Assembly (NCBI GenBank): GCA_934623545.1
Contig: CAKTVN010000108.1
Location: forward strand, 1 to 5,845
Length of the DNA stretch: 5,845 bases
Direction: 5' to 3'
DNA from: an uncultured Oscillospiraceae bacterium
GTDB taxonomy: Bacteria; Bacillota; Clostridia; Oscillospirales; Oscillospiraceae
Positions 1-5,820 of this stretch are shown here, piece after piece. Every line of letters starts with the position of its first letter. The stretch's first letter is position 1. The translations under genes were made by a program, and so were the position numbers. Below the pieces are notes generated by a model. That model made no database searches and was not told the DNA's origin. It saw only the letters and a program-made list of their open reading frames with translations.

Positions 1-565
1 TGAGATCGGCGTAGCGGACGAATTTGCCGTCCTTATAATAATGTCCCGGCGGGAAGGGACAGACCTCCCTGCACAGCCCGATCAGGTTCTTTGCTTCGCT
101 GGCAAAAATGATCGAGCCGTCGTCCAGATAGCCGTAAAACAGCGGGCGGATGCCGATGGGGTCGCGCGCGGCGACGAGAGAATCGGACGCCGCGTCATAG
201 AGGATCATGGCAAATTCCGCGTCGAGCTTCGCAAACATTTCCGTGCCGTACTCATGCCAGAGAGGGAGAATGATCTCACAGTCGGAGTCGGAGGCGAAGC
301 GGTAGCCCTTTTCCTCGAGTTCCTTCTTGACGGGGCGGAAGCCGTAGAGCTCGCCGTTGCAGACGACCATGTCGCCGCCCAGATGGAACGGCTGCATTCC
401 CTCCTCGTGCAGCCCCATGATCGCGAGGCGGTGAAAGCCGAGGCAGCCGCTTCCGGCTTTTTCGATGCGGGTCGCGTCGGGACCGCGGGAGACGGTGCGG
501 TCAAAATACGGACGGATGGATCCCTTTGTCAGACGGGGAGAAGTAAAACCGATGATTGCGCACAT
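1..565 (-). CDS. asnB: Asparagine synthase (glutamine-hydrolysing), N-terminal part, cut by the left edge
   Basis: The 188 visible codons encode the class II glutamine amidotransferase domain of asparagine synthetase B. This domain releases ammonia from glutamine, which the C-terminal synthetase domain (outside the window) uses to convert aspartate and ATP to asparagine. The protein starts MCAIIGF, so the catalytic nucleophile is Cys2 after removal of the initiator Met. Other family marks are GFHRLAI near residue 45, NGELYGF near 70, SDCEIILPLW near 95, a LDAEFAMILYD segment, RDPIGIRPLFYGY and FASEAKNL. The start at 565 is supported by GGAGGTG at 577-571 and by Cys2. Identification as asnB rather than another class II amidotransferase (PurF, GlmS) rests on these motifs and on the Asn-type T-box directly upstream, which implies induction when tRNA-Asn is uncharged. 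The ATP-binding domain cannot be checked. Confidence 0.93.
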   Translation of the reverse strand, partial: MCAIIGFTSPRLTKGSIRPYFDRTVSRGPDATRIEKAGSGCLGFHRLAIMGLHEEGMQPFHLGGDMVVCNGELYGFRPVKKELEEKGYRFASDSDCEIILPLWHEYGTEMFAKLDAEFAMILYDAASDSLVAARDPIGIRPLFYGYLDDGSIIFASEAKNLIGLCREVCPFPPGHYYKDGKFVRYADL

Positions 566-577
566 AATGGCACCTCC

Positions 578-624
578 AAAAAAATAACGGCAGTACGTCC
601 TGAATTTCAGGACGAATACTGCCG
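578..624 (-). terminator. Intrinsic terminator of the asnB T-box
   Basis: CGGCAGTA (624-617) pairs with TACTGCCG (595-588). After a two-base bulge, CGTCCTG (614-608) pairs with CAGGACG (602-596) around a five-base loop. The tail TTATTTTTTT (587-578) runs straight into the asnB ribosome binding site. The 5' arm overlaps the antiterminator pairing bases, so the two structures exclude each other, as expected for T-box control. Confidence 0.93.
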
Positions 625-850
625 ATCCGCGGTGCCACCTGTCTTGCTGCCTGCGCAGCCCCTTGACGAGCTCTGATAAGCCCGTGCGCATTAACGCCGC
701 GCATCGCGTCCTTCTTACTCAGCCTGCCCCGGAAGCTCCGGCGCGGACCGTTCGGTCGGCTGCTCCAAAGTGTTATTCCCGCAAGTGCTGCTGCCGGGCT
801 CACACCCTGCCCCGGCTCTCTGAAAGTGCGTTTTTGCGGTACTTGTCTTT
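578..850 (-). promoter_or_regulatory. T-box riboswitch, asparagine-specific (AAC specifier), controlling asnB
   Basis: Read on the minus strand, this leader has the full T-box layout. The Stem I base pairs AAAG (850-847) with CTTT (770-767). An AAGTA loop-E element lies at 844-840, and CCGCAA (839-834) pairs with TTGCGG (784-779). A GAGAG bulge region precedes the distal stem GCCGGG/CCCGGC (816-811 with 798-793), whose loop contains GGTGTGAG. The specifier loop reads GAAT-AAC-A, with the Asn codon AAC at 774-772. The T-box sequence AGGTGGCACCGCGG is at 640-627. Its TGGC bulge (637-634) would pair with a tRNA ending GCCA, matching the G discriminator base known for bacterial tRNA-Asn. A possible antiterminator pairs CAGG (641-638) with CCTG (611-608) and GGAT (628-625) with ATTC (617-614). 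By family knowledge, uncharged tRNA stabilises the antiterminator and lets asnB be transcribed. Structures were paired by hand, not folded by program. Confidence 0.95.
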
Positions 851-869
851 TTCATCGCATTTTGCTTTT

Positions 870-927
870 GCAGACCGGCGCGCTGCGCGCAGTCTGCTTT
901 ATGACTTTGCTGTAATAAACCAGCAAA
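870..927 (-). other. Two hairpins at the 5' end of the asnB leader, ahead of T-box Stem I
   Basis: On the minus strand, TTTGCTG (927-921) pairs with CAGCAAA (912-906) over an 8-base loop. Next, GCAGAC (897-892) pairs with GTCTGC (875-870), enclosing GCGCG (890-886) with CGCGC (882-878). Both lie downstream of the predicted start near 933 and upstream of Stem I at 850, so they would be part of the transcript. They are not part of the standard T-box. Roles such as 5'-end protection or folding insulation are guesses. Confidence 0.6.
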
Positions 928-939
928 TTTTATGCTCCA

Positions 940-968
940 ATTCTACAGCCGCAGACCTGATTCGTCAA
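940..968 (-). promoter_or_regulatory. Promoter of the asnB T-box transcript
   Basis: On the minus strand, TTGACG (968-963) is followed after exactly 17 bases by TAGAAT (945-940), a good match to the housekeeping sigma consensus. Transcription would start near 933, giving a leader of roughly 370 bases before the asnB ATG. An imperfect dyad (992-971, GCGAGATT and AATCTTCGC) lies just upstream of the -35 box; it could be an operator or a remnant of the ZIP gene's terminator, but it has no T-tract. Confidence 0.75.
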
Positions 969-1030
969 GCGCGAAGATTGCACGAATCTCGCACCATAAA
1001 AAGGGAGAAAATTATAGATTCTGACAGAAC

Positions 1031-1807
1031 TTACCCCAGCGCCACGTCGAGGATCATCATGATGCCGAAGCCGAGCGCGAAGAAGAGCGTTCCGGCGTTG
1101 GAATGCTCGCCCTGCGACATTTCGGGGATGAGCTCCTCCACAACGACGTAGATCATCGCGCCGGCGGCGAAGCTCAGCAGATACGGAAGCGCCGGGACGA
1201 TGAACCCGGCAGCCAGCAGCGTGAGCACCGCGCCGATCGGCTCCACGATGCCGGAGAGGACGCCGCCGAGAAAGGCGCGGGACTTTTTCATGCCCTCCGC
1301 GCGCAGCGGCATGGAGATGATCGCGCCCTCGGGGAAGTTCTGGATGGCAATGCCGAGCGAGAGCGCCATCGCGCCGAGCATCGTGATCTGTGTGTTTCCG
1401 GCGAGATAACCGGCGTAGACGACGCCGACTGCCATCCCCTCCGGGATGTTGTGCAGCGTCACGGCGAGGACCATCATGGTCGTCCGCTGAAGCTGGGTGC
1501 GCGGACCCTCGGTGCTGCCGCTGGCGCGGTGCAGATGCGGGATGATGCGGTCGAGCAGCAGCAGAAACAAGATACCCGCCCAGAAGCCGATCACTGCCGG
1601 GACGAAGGACCATCGCCCCATATCGGCGGACTGCTCGATCGACGGGATGAGCAGGCTCCACACCGACGCGGCGACCATCACGCCCGCGGCGAAGCCGTTC
1701 AGTGCGCGCTGAACAAACGCGCCAAGGGCTTTTTTCATAAAGAAGACGCACGCCGCGCCGAGCGACGTTCCAAGAAACGGGATCAAGATCCCATAAAAGA
1801 CTGCCAT
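1031..1807 (-). CDS. ZIP family divalent metal transporter, GufA-like
   Basis: This 258-residue polytopic membrane protein belongs to the ZIP family, which imports divalent metals such as zinc, iron or manganese into the cytoplasm. It shows about eight hydrophobic segments. The signature metal-site motifs are HNIPEG (residues 119-124) in the fourth segment and QNFPEG (156-161) in the fifth; Glu189 (IVEPIG) and Glu224-Glu225 (VVVEELIPE) follow the family pattern. A short polar loop containing HLHRASG (100-106) before the fourth segment resembles the variable, His-containing ZIP loop. The start at 1807 follows AGGAGG (1820-1815) with 7-base spacing and gives a hydrophobic N-terminus (MAVFYGILIPFLG). 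A longer reading from 1888 has no good ribosome site and would begin within the leader hairpin. The gene has its own promoter, so it is probably not co-transcribed only with the upstream lipoprotein gene. Metal specificity cannot be read from sequence alone. Confidence 0.93.
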   Translation of the reverse strand: MAVFYGILIPFLGTSLGAACVFFMKKALGAFVQRALNGFAAGVMVAASVWSLLIPSIEQSADMGRWSFVPAVIGFWAGILFLLLLDRIIPHLHRASGSTEGPRTQLQRTTMMVLAVTLHNIPEGMAVGVVYAGYLAGNTQITMLGAMALSLGIAIQNFPEGAIISMPLRAEGMKKSRAFLGGVLSGIVEPIGAVLTLLAAGFIVPALPYLLSFAAGAMIYVVVEELIPEMSQGEHSNAGTLFFALGFGIMMILDVALG

Positions 1808-1824
1808 ACGCAAGCCTCCTTTTT

Positions 1825-1897
1825 GTCTCTTTCGGGAAAAGAAACGCTCCCATGCCGGCTCCGCCGCATGGCACGGAGAAACCGGCACGGGAGAGAC
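1825..1897 (-). promoter_or_regulatory. Structured 5' leader of the ZIP transporter mRNA, possible cis-regulatory RNA
   Basis: On the minus strand, CTCCCGTGCCGG (1893-1882) pairs over all 12 positions with CCGGCATGGGAG (1858-1847), counting one G-U. Stacked inside it is CTCCG (1878-1874) with CGGAG (1863-1859), separated by a TTT bulge. A second stem pairs GTTTCTTT (1845-1838) with AAAGAGAC (1832-1825) over a TCCCG loop, ending just before the AGGAGG site. AGAGAC (1830-1825) can instead pair with GTCTCT (1897-1892), closing the whole element as a branched structure. The two pairings exclude each other. It does not match the NiCo or yybP manganese riboswitch consensus as I know them. Regulation is inference. 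Confidence 0.5.
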
Positions 1898-1914
1898 GCT
1901 TTTCAGCCTGCTCC

Positions 1915-1943
1915 ATTATACGCGCAAAAAGACAAAATGTACA
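1915..1943 (-). promoter_or_regulatory. Promoter of the ZIP transporter gene
   Basis: On the minus strand a perfect TATAAT (1920-1915) lies 17 bases downstream of TGTACA (1943-1938), which matches TTGACA at four of six positions. The start would be near 1908, leaving a leader of about 100 bases that contains the hairpins described separately. The -35 box overlaps an inverted repeat at 1963-1942. Confidence 0.7.
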
Positions 1944-1963
1944 GAGTAGACTGCGTGACTCTG
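1926..1963 (-). terminator. Inverted repeat with T-rich tail, weak terminator of the lipoprotein gene or operator of the ZIP promoter
   Basis: CAGAGT (1963-1958) pairs with ACTCTG (1947-1942) over a 10-base loop and is followed by a T-rich stretch down to 1926. It begins 4 bases after the lipoprotein stop codon. The stem is short and only moderately GC-rich, so it would be a weak terminator. It also covers the -35 region of the ZIP promoter, so it could be a repressor site instead; no known metal-regulator box was recognised. Confidence 0.35.
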
Positions 1964-1966
1964 CCG

Positions 1967-4093
1967 TTAGCCGTGTTGTTCCTTTAGGAGCAGCCCGACG
2001 CGCGACTGGATGCGATCGGCGGTCAGCGCTTCGTCCGCGCCGCCCGAGAGGTACGCCGTGACCTCCTCCTGGATGATCTCCTCTACGGCGGCGGAGGCGT
2101 ATTTGCACGGCTCCAGCGTGTCCAAAAGCGCGTAGAATGCGTCGACGTCCGCCTGTAGGATGGTGCCCTCAGCGATCATCGGCTCGAGCGCCGTGCGCAG
2201 TGCGCTGTCACGGACGGGAAGCGCGGTGTCATAGCCCGCCTGATAGTCCGTGAGCAGATATTTCAGGAACGCCCATGCCGCGTCCGGATGGGCGCTGCTC
2301 GCGTTGATGGCAAAGCAGTCGTACAGCTCCAGCGTGCCGCGGTTTTCGCGGATGCTCGGATAGCCCGCGTAGACATACGACGGCATCTCCGGAAGCCCCC
2401 ATGCGGCGGGCATATAGCGGACGGCGCGCGGGCGGAAGATATTATAGTAGTTGAGCAGTCCGTTGTGCGGCTCTTCGAGCGCCTCGCTCTGCTCGGGCAC
2501 GCCGTTCGGCATCTGACGCTTCAGAAGCCGGAGCTGGTCGAGGAAGCTGTCGGAGGTAAAGCTGCAAGTCCAGCTGTCCGTGTCCACATAGTCCTGCGCG
2601 CAGGTCTGCGCCATCATCCCGATGTAGGTGGGGTCGAGCGCGATGGTAAACGGGACGGTATCGCCGCCCGCTGCCTCGCACGCCGCAAGCACGCCAGATG
2701 GCGTGTAGTCCGTGAGCGTTTCGGGATTCGCCGCCATGGTCAGGATGCTGTATCCGAGCGGCGCGCGATAGCACGCTCCGTTCTGCGTCAGCGCCTTCTC
2801 CACGCAGGGGACCACATCGTCCAGAAGCTCGTCCGTGTCCGTTTGGAGCAGCGGCAGCAGGTCCAGAAAAACGCCCTGCTCGTCGAGCTCCGCATGGCTG
2901 CGTCCGTTCGTGAAATAATACAGGTCATAGCCGCCGCCGGTGCCGAGCTCTGCGAGCGCACGGGTGCGCGCTTCCTCCGTCTCCGCCTCCGTGACCGTGA
3001 CGCGGTACTGCGGATAGAGCCGCTGGAAGTCAGACGCGCAGACCTGAAGCGTCAGAAGCCCGTAGCCGGTGGAAAAGACTGTGATCTCCTCCGGCTCTTC
3101 GAGCGTCTGCCCCTCGGGCAGGCGGGTATAGAAGCGCGCGGGCTCCGTCTCGCTGGAGCACGCGAACAGACCGCCGTCTGTGAAGCAGACGAGGGCGTAA
3201 TTGTTGGCGCTCAGATTTAGATTCTCCCTCCAGCGCAGCAGCTGCGTAAGGCTCCCGCTTTCCAGCTCCGGGCGCAAAATGGCGTCCGCAGTCAGAAGGA
3301 GGAGCGCACCGTTTTCGTCGGTGCCGAGCCCCTGTACGTTCAGGTCCTGAATGTCATAGCGCCCCAGCTCCTCCAGCGCGGCGCTCAGATGCACGAGCTC
3401 GACCGGCTTCCAGCTGACCTCGTCTGCCGAAAGCAGCCACAGCCCGTCGGACGCCGTGATACTCTGCCAGAGAAAGCCGCCTTCCGGCGCGCTCTGCGCG
3501 GTGACGGCGCCGGTATCGTCTATGGCGGTCAGCCCCTTCAGCTGCTGAAGGTACAGCGTGCCGCCCAGCTCCAGAATGCCCCATACATTCTGTGTGCTGT
3601 CGTTGAGCGGGATGGTCTGCAAAAGCGTGCCGGAATCGTCATAGAGCAGAACGGCGGAGCCGGCGGCTTCGACACTTTCGCCCTCGACCGGCGCGAGCTG
3701 CGAGCCCCACGAGCCGAGCACCGCGACGCCGTTTTCTGTTGCGCAGACGCTCCGAAGATACTCGATCTGCTCCGGGATGGCGAGCGCGCCGGAATTTCCG
3801 TCCCGGTCCTGCCACACGGCGGCGGCAGCGGGAATGTCGGAGACGGTGTACAGCCGGTCCGCGCGGATGCACTGCGCCTGCGCGGCGTCCATGCCGTCCG
3901 GCAGGGCGAGAATCGTCTGCTCATAGCAGAGCCCCTCCGGGGCGGTGTCTGTGACGGAGAACGCCGCCGACTGTATGGTGTTTGCGTCAGATGTTTTCTG
4001 CGTCTCGGATGCGGCTGGCGTGTCCTTGCCGCACCCGGCGCACACCGCAATGAGAAGCAGGCATAAAAGCCACGCGAGAAGCTTCTTTTTCAT
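1967..4093 (-). CDS. Lipoprotein with propeller-like N-terminal region and C-terminal ABC-type extracellular solute-binding domain
   Basis: This 708-residue protein has a lipoprotein signal: MKKK, a hydrophobic stretch, then VCAGC with the lipidated Cys at residue 21. The Cys at -3 is less usual than Leu. A polar linker (about 22-45) follows. Residues about 55-335 carry repeated strand-turn-strand patterns such as YDDSGTLLQTIPL and LTAIDDTGAVT, resembling beta-propeller blades; this is a visual judgement. From about 345 (EEITVFSTG) to the end the protein resembles family 1 solute-binding proteins: a LYPQYRVTV strand, GYDLYYFTNGRSHAELDEQG, NASSAHPDAAWAFLKYLL, and a C-terminal helix pair ending in VEEIIQEEVTAYLSGG. 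It is probably anchored outside the membrane and binds an unknown ligand, perhaps a sugar or peptide. No permease or ATPase gene is adjacent. The start at 4093 follows GGAGGA (4106-4101) with 7-base spacing; the in-frame start at 4273 lies upstream of the promoter and signal peptide. Confidence 0.88.
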   Translation of the reverse strand: MKKKLLAWLLCLLLIAVCAGCGKDTPAASETQKTSDANTIQSAAFSVTDTAPEGLCYEQTILALPDGMDAAQAQCIRADRLYTVSDIPAAAAVWQDRDGNSGALAIPEQIEYLRSVCATENGVAVLGSWGSQLAPVEGESVEAAGSAVLLYDDSGTLLQTIPLNDSTQNVWGILELGGTLYLQQLKGLTAIDDTGAVTAQSAPEGGFLWQSITASDGLWLLSADEVSWKPVELVHLSAALEELGRYDIQDLNVQGLGTDENGALLLLTADAILRPELESGSLTQLLRWRENLNLSANNYALVCFTDGGLFACSSETEPARFYTRLPEGQTLEEPEEITVFSTGYGLLTLQVCASDFQRLYPQYRVTVTEAETEEARTRALAELGTGGGYDLYYFTNGRSHAELDEQGVFLDLLPLLQTDTDELLDDVVPCVEKALTQNGACYRAPLGYSILTMAANPETLTDYTPSGVLAACEAAGGDTVPFTIALDPTYIGMMAQTCAQDYVDTDSWTCSFTSDSFLDQLRLLKRQMPNGVPEQSEALEEPHNGLLNYYNIFRPRAVRYMPAAWGLPEMPSYVYAGYPSIRENRGTLELYDCFAINASSAHPDAAWAFLKYLLTDYQAGYDTALPVRDSALRTALEPMIAEGTILQADVDAFYALLDTLEPCKYASAAVEEIIQEEVTAYLSGGADEALTADRIQSRVGLLLKEQHG

Positions 4094-4126
4094 AAGCGAT
4101 TCCTCCGTTCGACGACTTTCACCTCG

Positions 4127-4135
4127 AGTATAGCA
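4127..4135 (-). promoter_or_regulatory. Extended -10 promoter of the lipoprotein gene
   Basis: On the minus strand the sequence TGCTATACT fits the extended -10 form TGNTATAAT with one mismatch. No good -35 box is seen at the usual distance (AAATTC at 17 bases), which is typical of extended -10 promoters. The start would be near 4120, giving a short leader of about 27 bases. Confidence 0.6.
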
Positions 4136-4275
4136 CAAAAAATACGGAAGAATTTCTAAAATTTTCTTAAGATCGGGAAAGCGAGAGCGGGAAAAATTTT
4201 TACGGGACGCGGATGAAAAGAAATACGAAAGCGCCCGACCGAAAGCGGAAGGGTATACGGAACGCTGCGGCAAAA

Positions 4276-4299
4276 ATGTATATACATGAATATTTTATG
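4276..4299. promoter_or_regulatory. Palindromic AT-rich site upstream of arcA, candidate regulator-binding site
   Basis: ATGTATATACAT (4276-4287) is a perfect 12-bp palindrome. It overlaps CATGAATATTTTATG (4285-4299), whose left half CATGAATA matches the ARG-box half-site bound by ArgR/AhrC repressors; the right half matches poorly. It ends 32 bases before the arcA -35 box. ArgR control of arginine deiminase genes is known in Firmicutes, which makes the site plausible, but the match is weak. Confidence 0.3.
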
Positions 4300-4331
4300 G
4301 GGGTGTGCAAATTTATACAGGATAAAAAGAC

Positions 4332-4359
4332 TTGAAATGCTGCAAAAATCGGCTATAAT
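4332..4359 (+). promoter_or_regulatory. Promoter of arcA
   Basis: TTGAAA (4332-4337) and a perfect TATAAT (4354-4359) are separated by 16 bases. The start would be near 4366, leaving a leader of about 40 bases before the arcA ATG, with AGGAGG at 4395-4400. This is a strong housekeeping-type promoter; no sigma-54 type -12/-24 element was seen, although the B. subtilis arginine catabolic genes use SigL. Confidence 0.75.
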
Positions 4360-4406
4360 GAAAACAAATCAGCAAAAAATAAAAAATCACACGCAGGAGG
4401 TACGAT

Positions 4407-5630
4407 ATGCCGGTTTGTGTAAAAAGTGAGATCGGACCGCTCAAAAGGGTCCTGCTCCAGCGTCCCGGCAGAGAGCTGGAGCATCTCAGCCCCAATACGA
4501 TGGAGCAGCTGCTCTTCGACGATATTCCCTATCTCTACGCCGCGCAGCAGGAGCATGACCGCTTCGCGCAGATCCTGCGCGAGCAGGGGACGGAGGTCGT
4601 CTATCTGGAGGAACTGACGGCGGAGGTCCTGCGCCGGATGCCGGAGCTGCGCCAGGAATTCATCCGCGACGTCATCGCGCGCGCGGGCGGCTGCGCGCGG
4701 GGGTACGGCGCGGCGCTGGAGGAATATCTTTCGGCGATCCGCGACGAAAAGGAGCTCGTCCAGAAGACGATGGAGGGCGTGACCTATCAGGAGATCTTCC
4801 CCGGCTCCTCCGACCGGCTTTCCGGAATGGTCGGGACGCGGGCGCGCTTTCTGATGCCGCCGATCCCGAATCTCTATTTTACGCGCGACCCCTTCGCAAG
4901 CATCGGGCGGGGCGTAAGCCTCAATCATATGTATTCTGCGACGCGCCGCCGCGAGACGATCTACGGCAGCTATGTTCTCCGCCATCACCCGGATTTTGCC
5001 GGGCGCGTGCCGCTGTATTATACGCCGGACGAGCCATTCAGCATCGAGGGCGGGGATGTGCTGAATCTCAGTGAGACGGTTCTCGCGGTCGGCATCTCGC
5101 AGCGCACGCAGCCCGAGGCGGTCGAGCGACTTGCGGCGCGCATCTTTGCGGACGAAGCCGCGGCGATCGACACCGTCCTCGCGTTCGAGATCCCGCGCAC
5201 GCGCGCGTTCATGCATCTGGACACAGTCTTTACACAGGTCGATACAGACAAGTTTACGGTCCATCCCGGCATTCTGGAAATGCTTACGATCTATGAGCTG
5301 ACCGGGAAGGGGAGCGGGCGTGTCAGGACGCGCCAGCTGGAGGGAACGCTGGAGGATGTGCTGAAAAAATATCTGCATCTGGATCATCTGCAGCTCATCC
5401 GCTGCGGCGGCGGCAGTGAGATCGCGGCAGAGCGCGAGCAGTGGAACGACGGCTCCAATACGCTCTGTGTCCGCCCGGGTGTCGTGGTGGTCTACGAGCG
5501 CAATTATGTGACGAATCACATTCTGGAGGACTGCGGCGTGCAAATTTTGAAGATGCCGAGCTCCGAGCTTTCGCGCGGGCGCGGCGGTCCGCGCTGCATG
5601 AGTATGCCGCTGGTCCGCGGGGAGGCATAA
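4407..5630 (+). CDS. arcA: Arginine deiminase
   Basis: This 407-residue cytoplasmic enzyme hydrolyses L-arginine to L-citrulline and ammonia, the first step of the arginine deiminase pathway. Its length is typical of the family. The guanidino-modifying fold residues are all present: FTRDP with Asp161, EGGD with Glu214, HLDTVF with His270 and Asp272, and the nucleophile Cys397 in GGPRCMSMPL near the C-terminus. The N-terminal VKSEIGPLKRVLLQRPG and the helical insert around residues 70-135 also fit. The start follows AGGAGG (4395-4400) with 6-base spacing. The usual partners arcB (ornithine carbamoyltransferase), arcC (carbamate kinase) and an arginine/ornithine antiporter are not in this window; they could lie beyond the right edge, but a hairpin array follows immediately. 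The ammonia produced can support acid tolerance, and the full pathway yields ATP. Identification is very secure. Confidence 0.97.
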   Translation: MPVCVKSEIGPLKRVLLQRPGRELEHLSPNTMEQLLFDDIPYLYAAQQEHDRFAQILREQGTEVVYLEELTAEVLRRMPELRQEFIRDVIARAGGCARGYGAALEEYLSAIRDEKELVQKTMEGVTYQEIFPGSSDRLSGMVGTRARFLMPPIPNLYFTRDPFASIGRGVSLNHMYSATRRRETIYGSYVLRHHPDFAGRVPLYYTPDEPFSIEGGDVLNLSETVLAVGISQRTQPEAVERLAARIFADEAAAIDTVLAFEIPRTRAFMHLDTVFTQVDTDKFTVHPGILEMLTIYELTGKGSGRVRTRQLEGTLEDVLKKYLHLDHLQLIRCGGGSEIAAEREQWNDGSNTLCVRPGVVVVYERNYVTNHILEDCGVQILKMPSSELSRGRGGPRCMSMPLVRGEA

Positions 5631-5692
5631 AATTTGCGCCCGCGAGGGCGCAAGCCGCGCCGCAGGCGCGGGGGCGCGCCCGAAGGACGCGA

Positions 5693-5723
5693 TTTCGTCA
5701 CCCCGAAAGGGGTGACGCCTCAT
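5693..5723 (+). repeat. Hairpin unit with flanks, copy 1 of a repeated pair
   Basis: TTTC, then GTCACCCC-GAAA-GGGGTGAC, then GCCTCAT. It matches the unit at 5794-5820 in stem and flanks. It differs by an extra C before the stem, one additional base pair, one extra loop A, and C for T in the right flank. The shared flanks suggest duplication of a whole unit followed by paired change in the stem. Confidence 0.8.
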
Positions 5724-5793
5724 TTGTGTCCGGAGGACACAATGCCGCGCACGGAGTGCGCGGAGGACCGCATCCGGAGGATGCGGGAGGCAA

Positions 5794-5820
5794 TTTGTCA
5801 CCCGAAGGGTGACGCCTTAT
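5794..5820 (+). repeat. Hairpin unit with flanks, copy 2 of a repeated pair
   Basis: TTT, then GTCACCC-GAA-GGGTGAC, then GCCTTAT. This is the shorter relative of the unit at 5693-5723, with a GAA triloop instead of a GAAA tetraloop and one base pair fewer. The change from longer to shorter stem removed one base from each arm, so the pairing stayed perfect. Confidence 0.8.

Larger units (their letters stand above)
4094..4406. other. Divergent intergenic region between the lipoprotein gene and arcA
   Basis: This 313-bp stretch separates two outward-facing genes. It holds an extended -10 promoter for the lipoprotein gene, a sigma-A-like promoter for arcA, and an AT-rich block with palindromic sequence at 4276-4299. 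The middle (about 4160-4270) is purine-rich and shows no convincing gene, terminator or RNA structure. A 40-codon plus-strand frame at 4213-4335 lacks a ribosome binding site and was not accepted. Confidence 0.6.

Noticed and set aside
41..676. Long plus-strand reading frame at the left end
   Set aside because: It runs antisense to the clear asnB coding sequence and through the T-box leader; its composition is that of an antisense GC-rich shadow.
1808..1888. Upstream start for the ZIP transporter at 1888
   Set aside because: It would add 27 polar residues from the structured leader, with no good ribosome binding site; the start at 1807 has AGGAGG at ideal spacing.
930..2108. 392-codon minus-strand frame spanning the ZIP gene
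   Set aside because: It overlaps the motif-bearing ZIP gene in another frame, is rich in Arg, and shows no recognisable domain.
4094..4273. Upstream start for the lipoprotein at 4273
   Set aside because: It would bury the signal peptide behind 60 residues and lie upstream of the extended -10 promoter; the start at 4093 has a ribosome site and a normal lipoprotein signal.
4213..4335. 40-codon plus-strand frame in the divergent intergenic region
   Set aside because: No ribosome binding site, no recognisable motif, and it ends inside the arcA -35 box; more likely chance.
5634..5653. First array hairpin as an intrinsic terminator for arcA
   Set aside because: The stem is strong but is followed by GC-rich sequence rather than a T-run.
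5441..5812. Plus-strand frame overlapping the end of arcA and the hairpin array
   Set aside because: It is a shadow of arcA continued through palindromic DNA; the array shows structure conservation, not coding signals.
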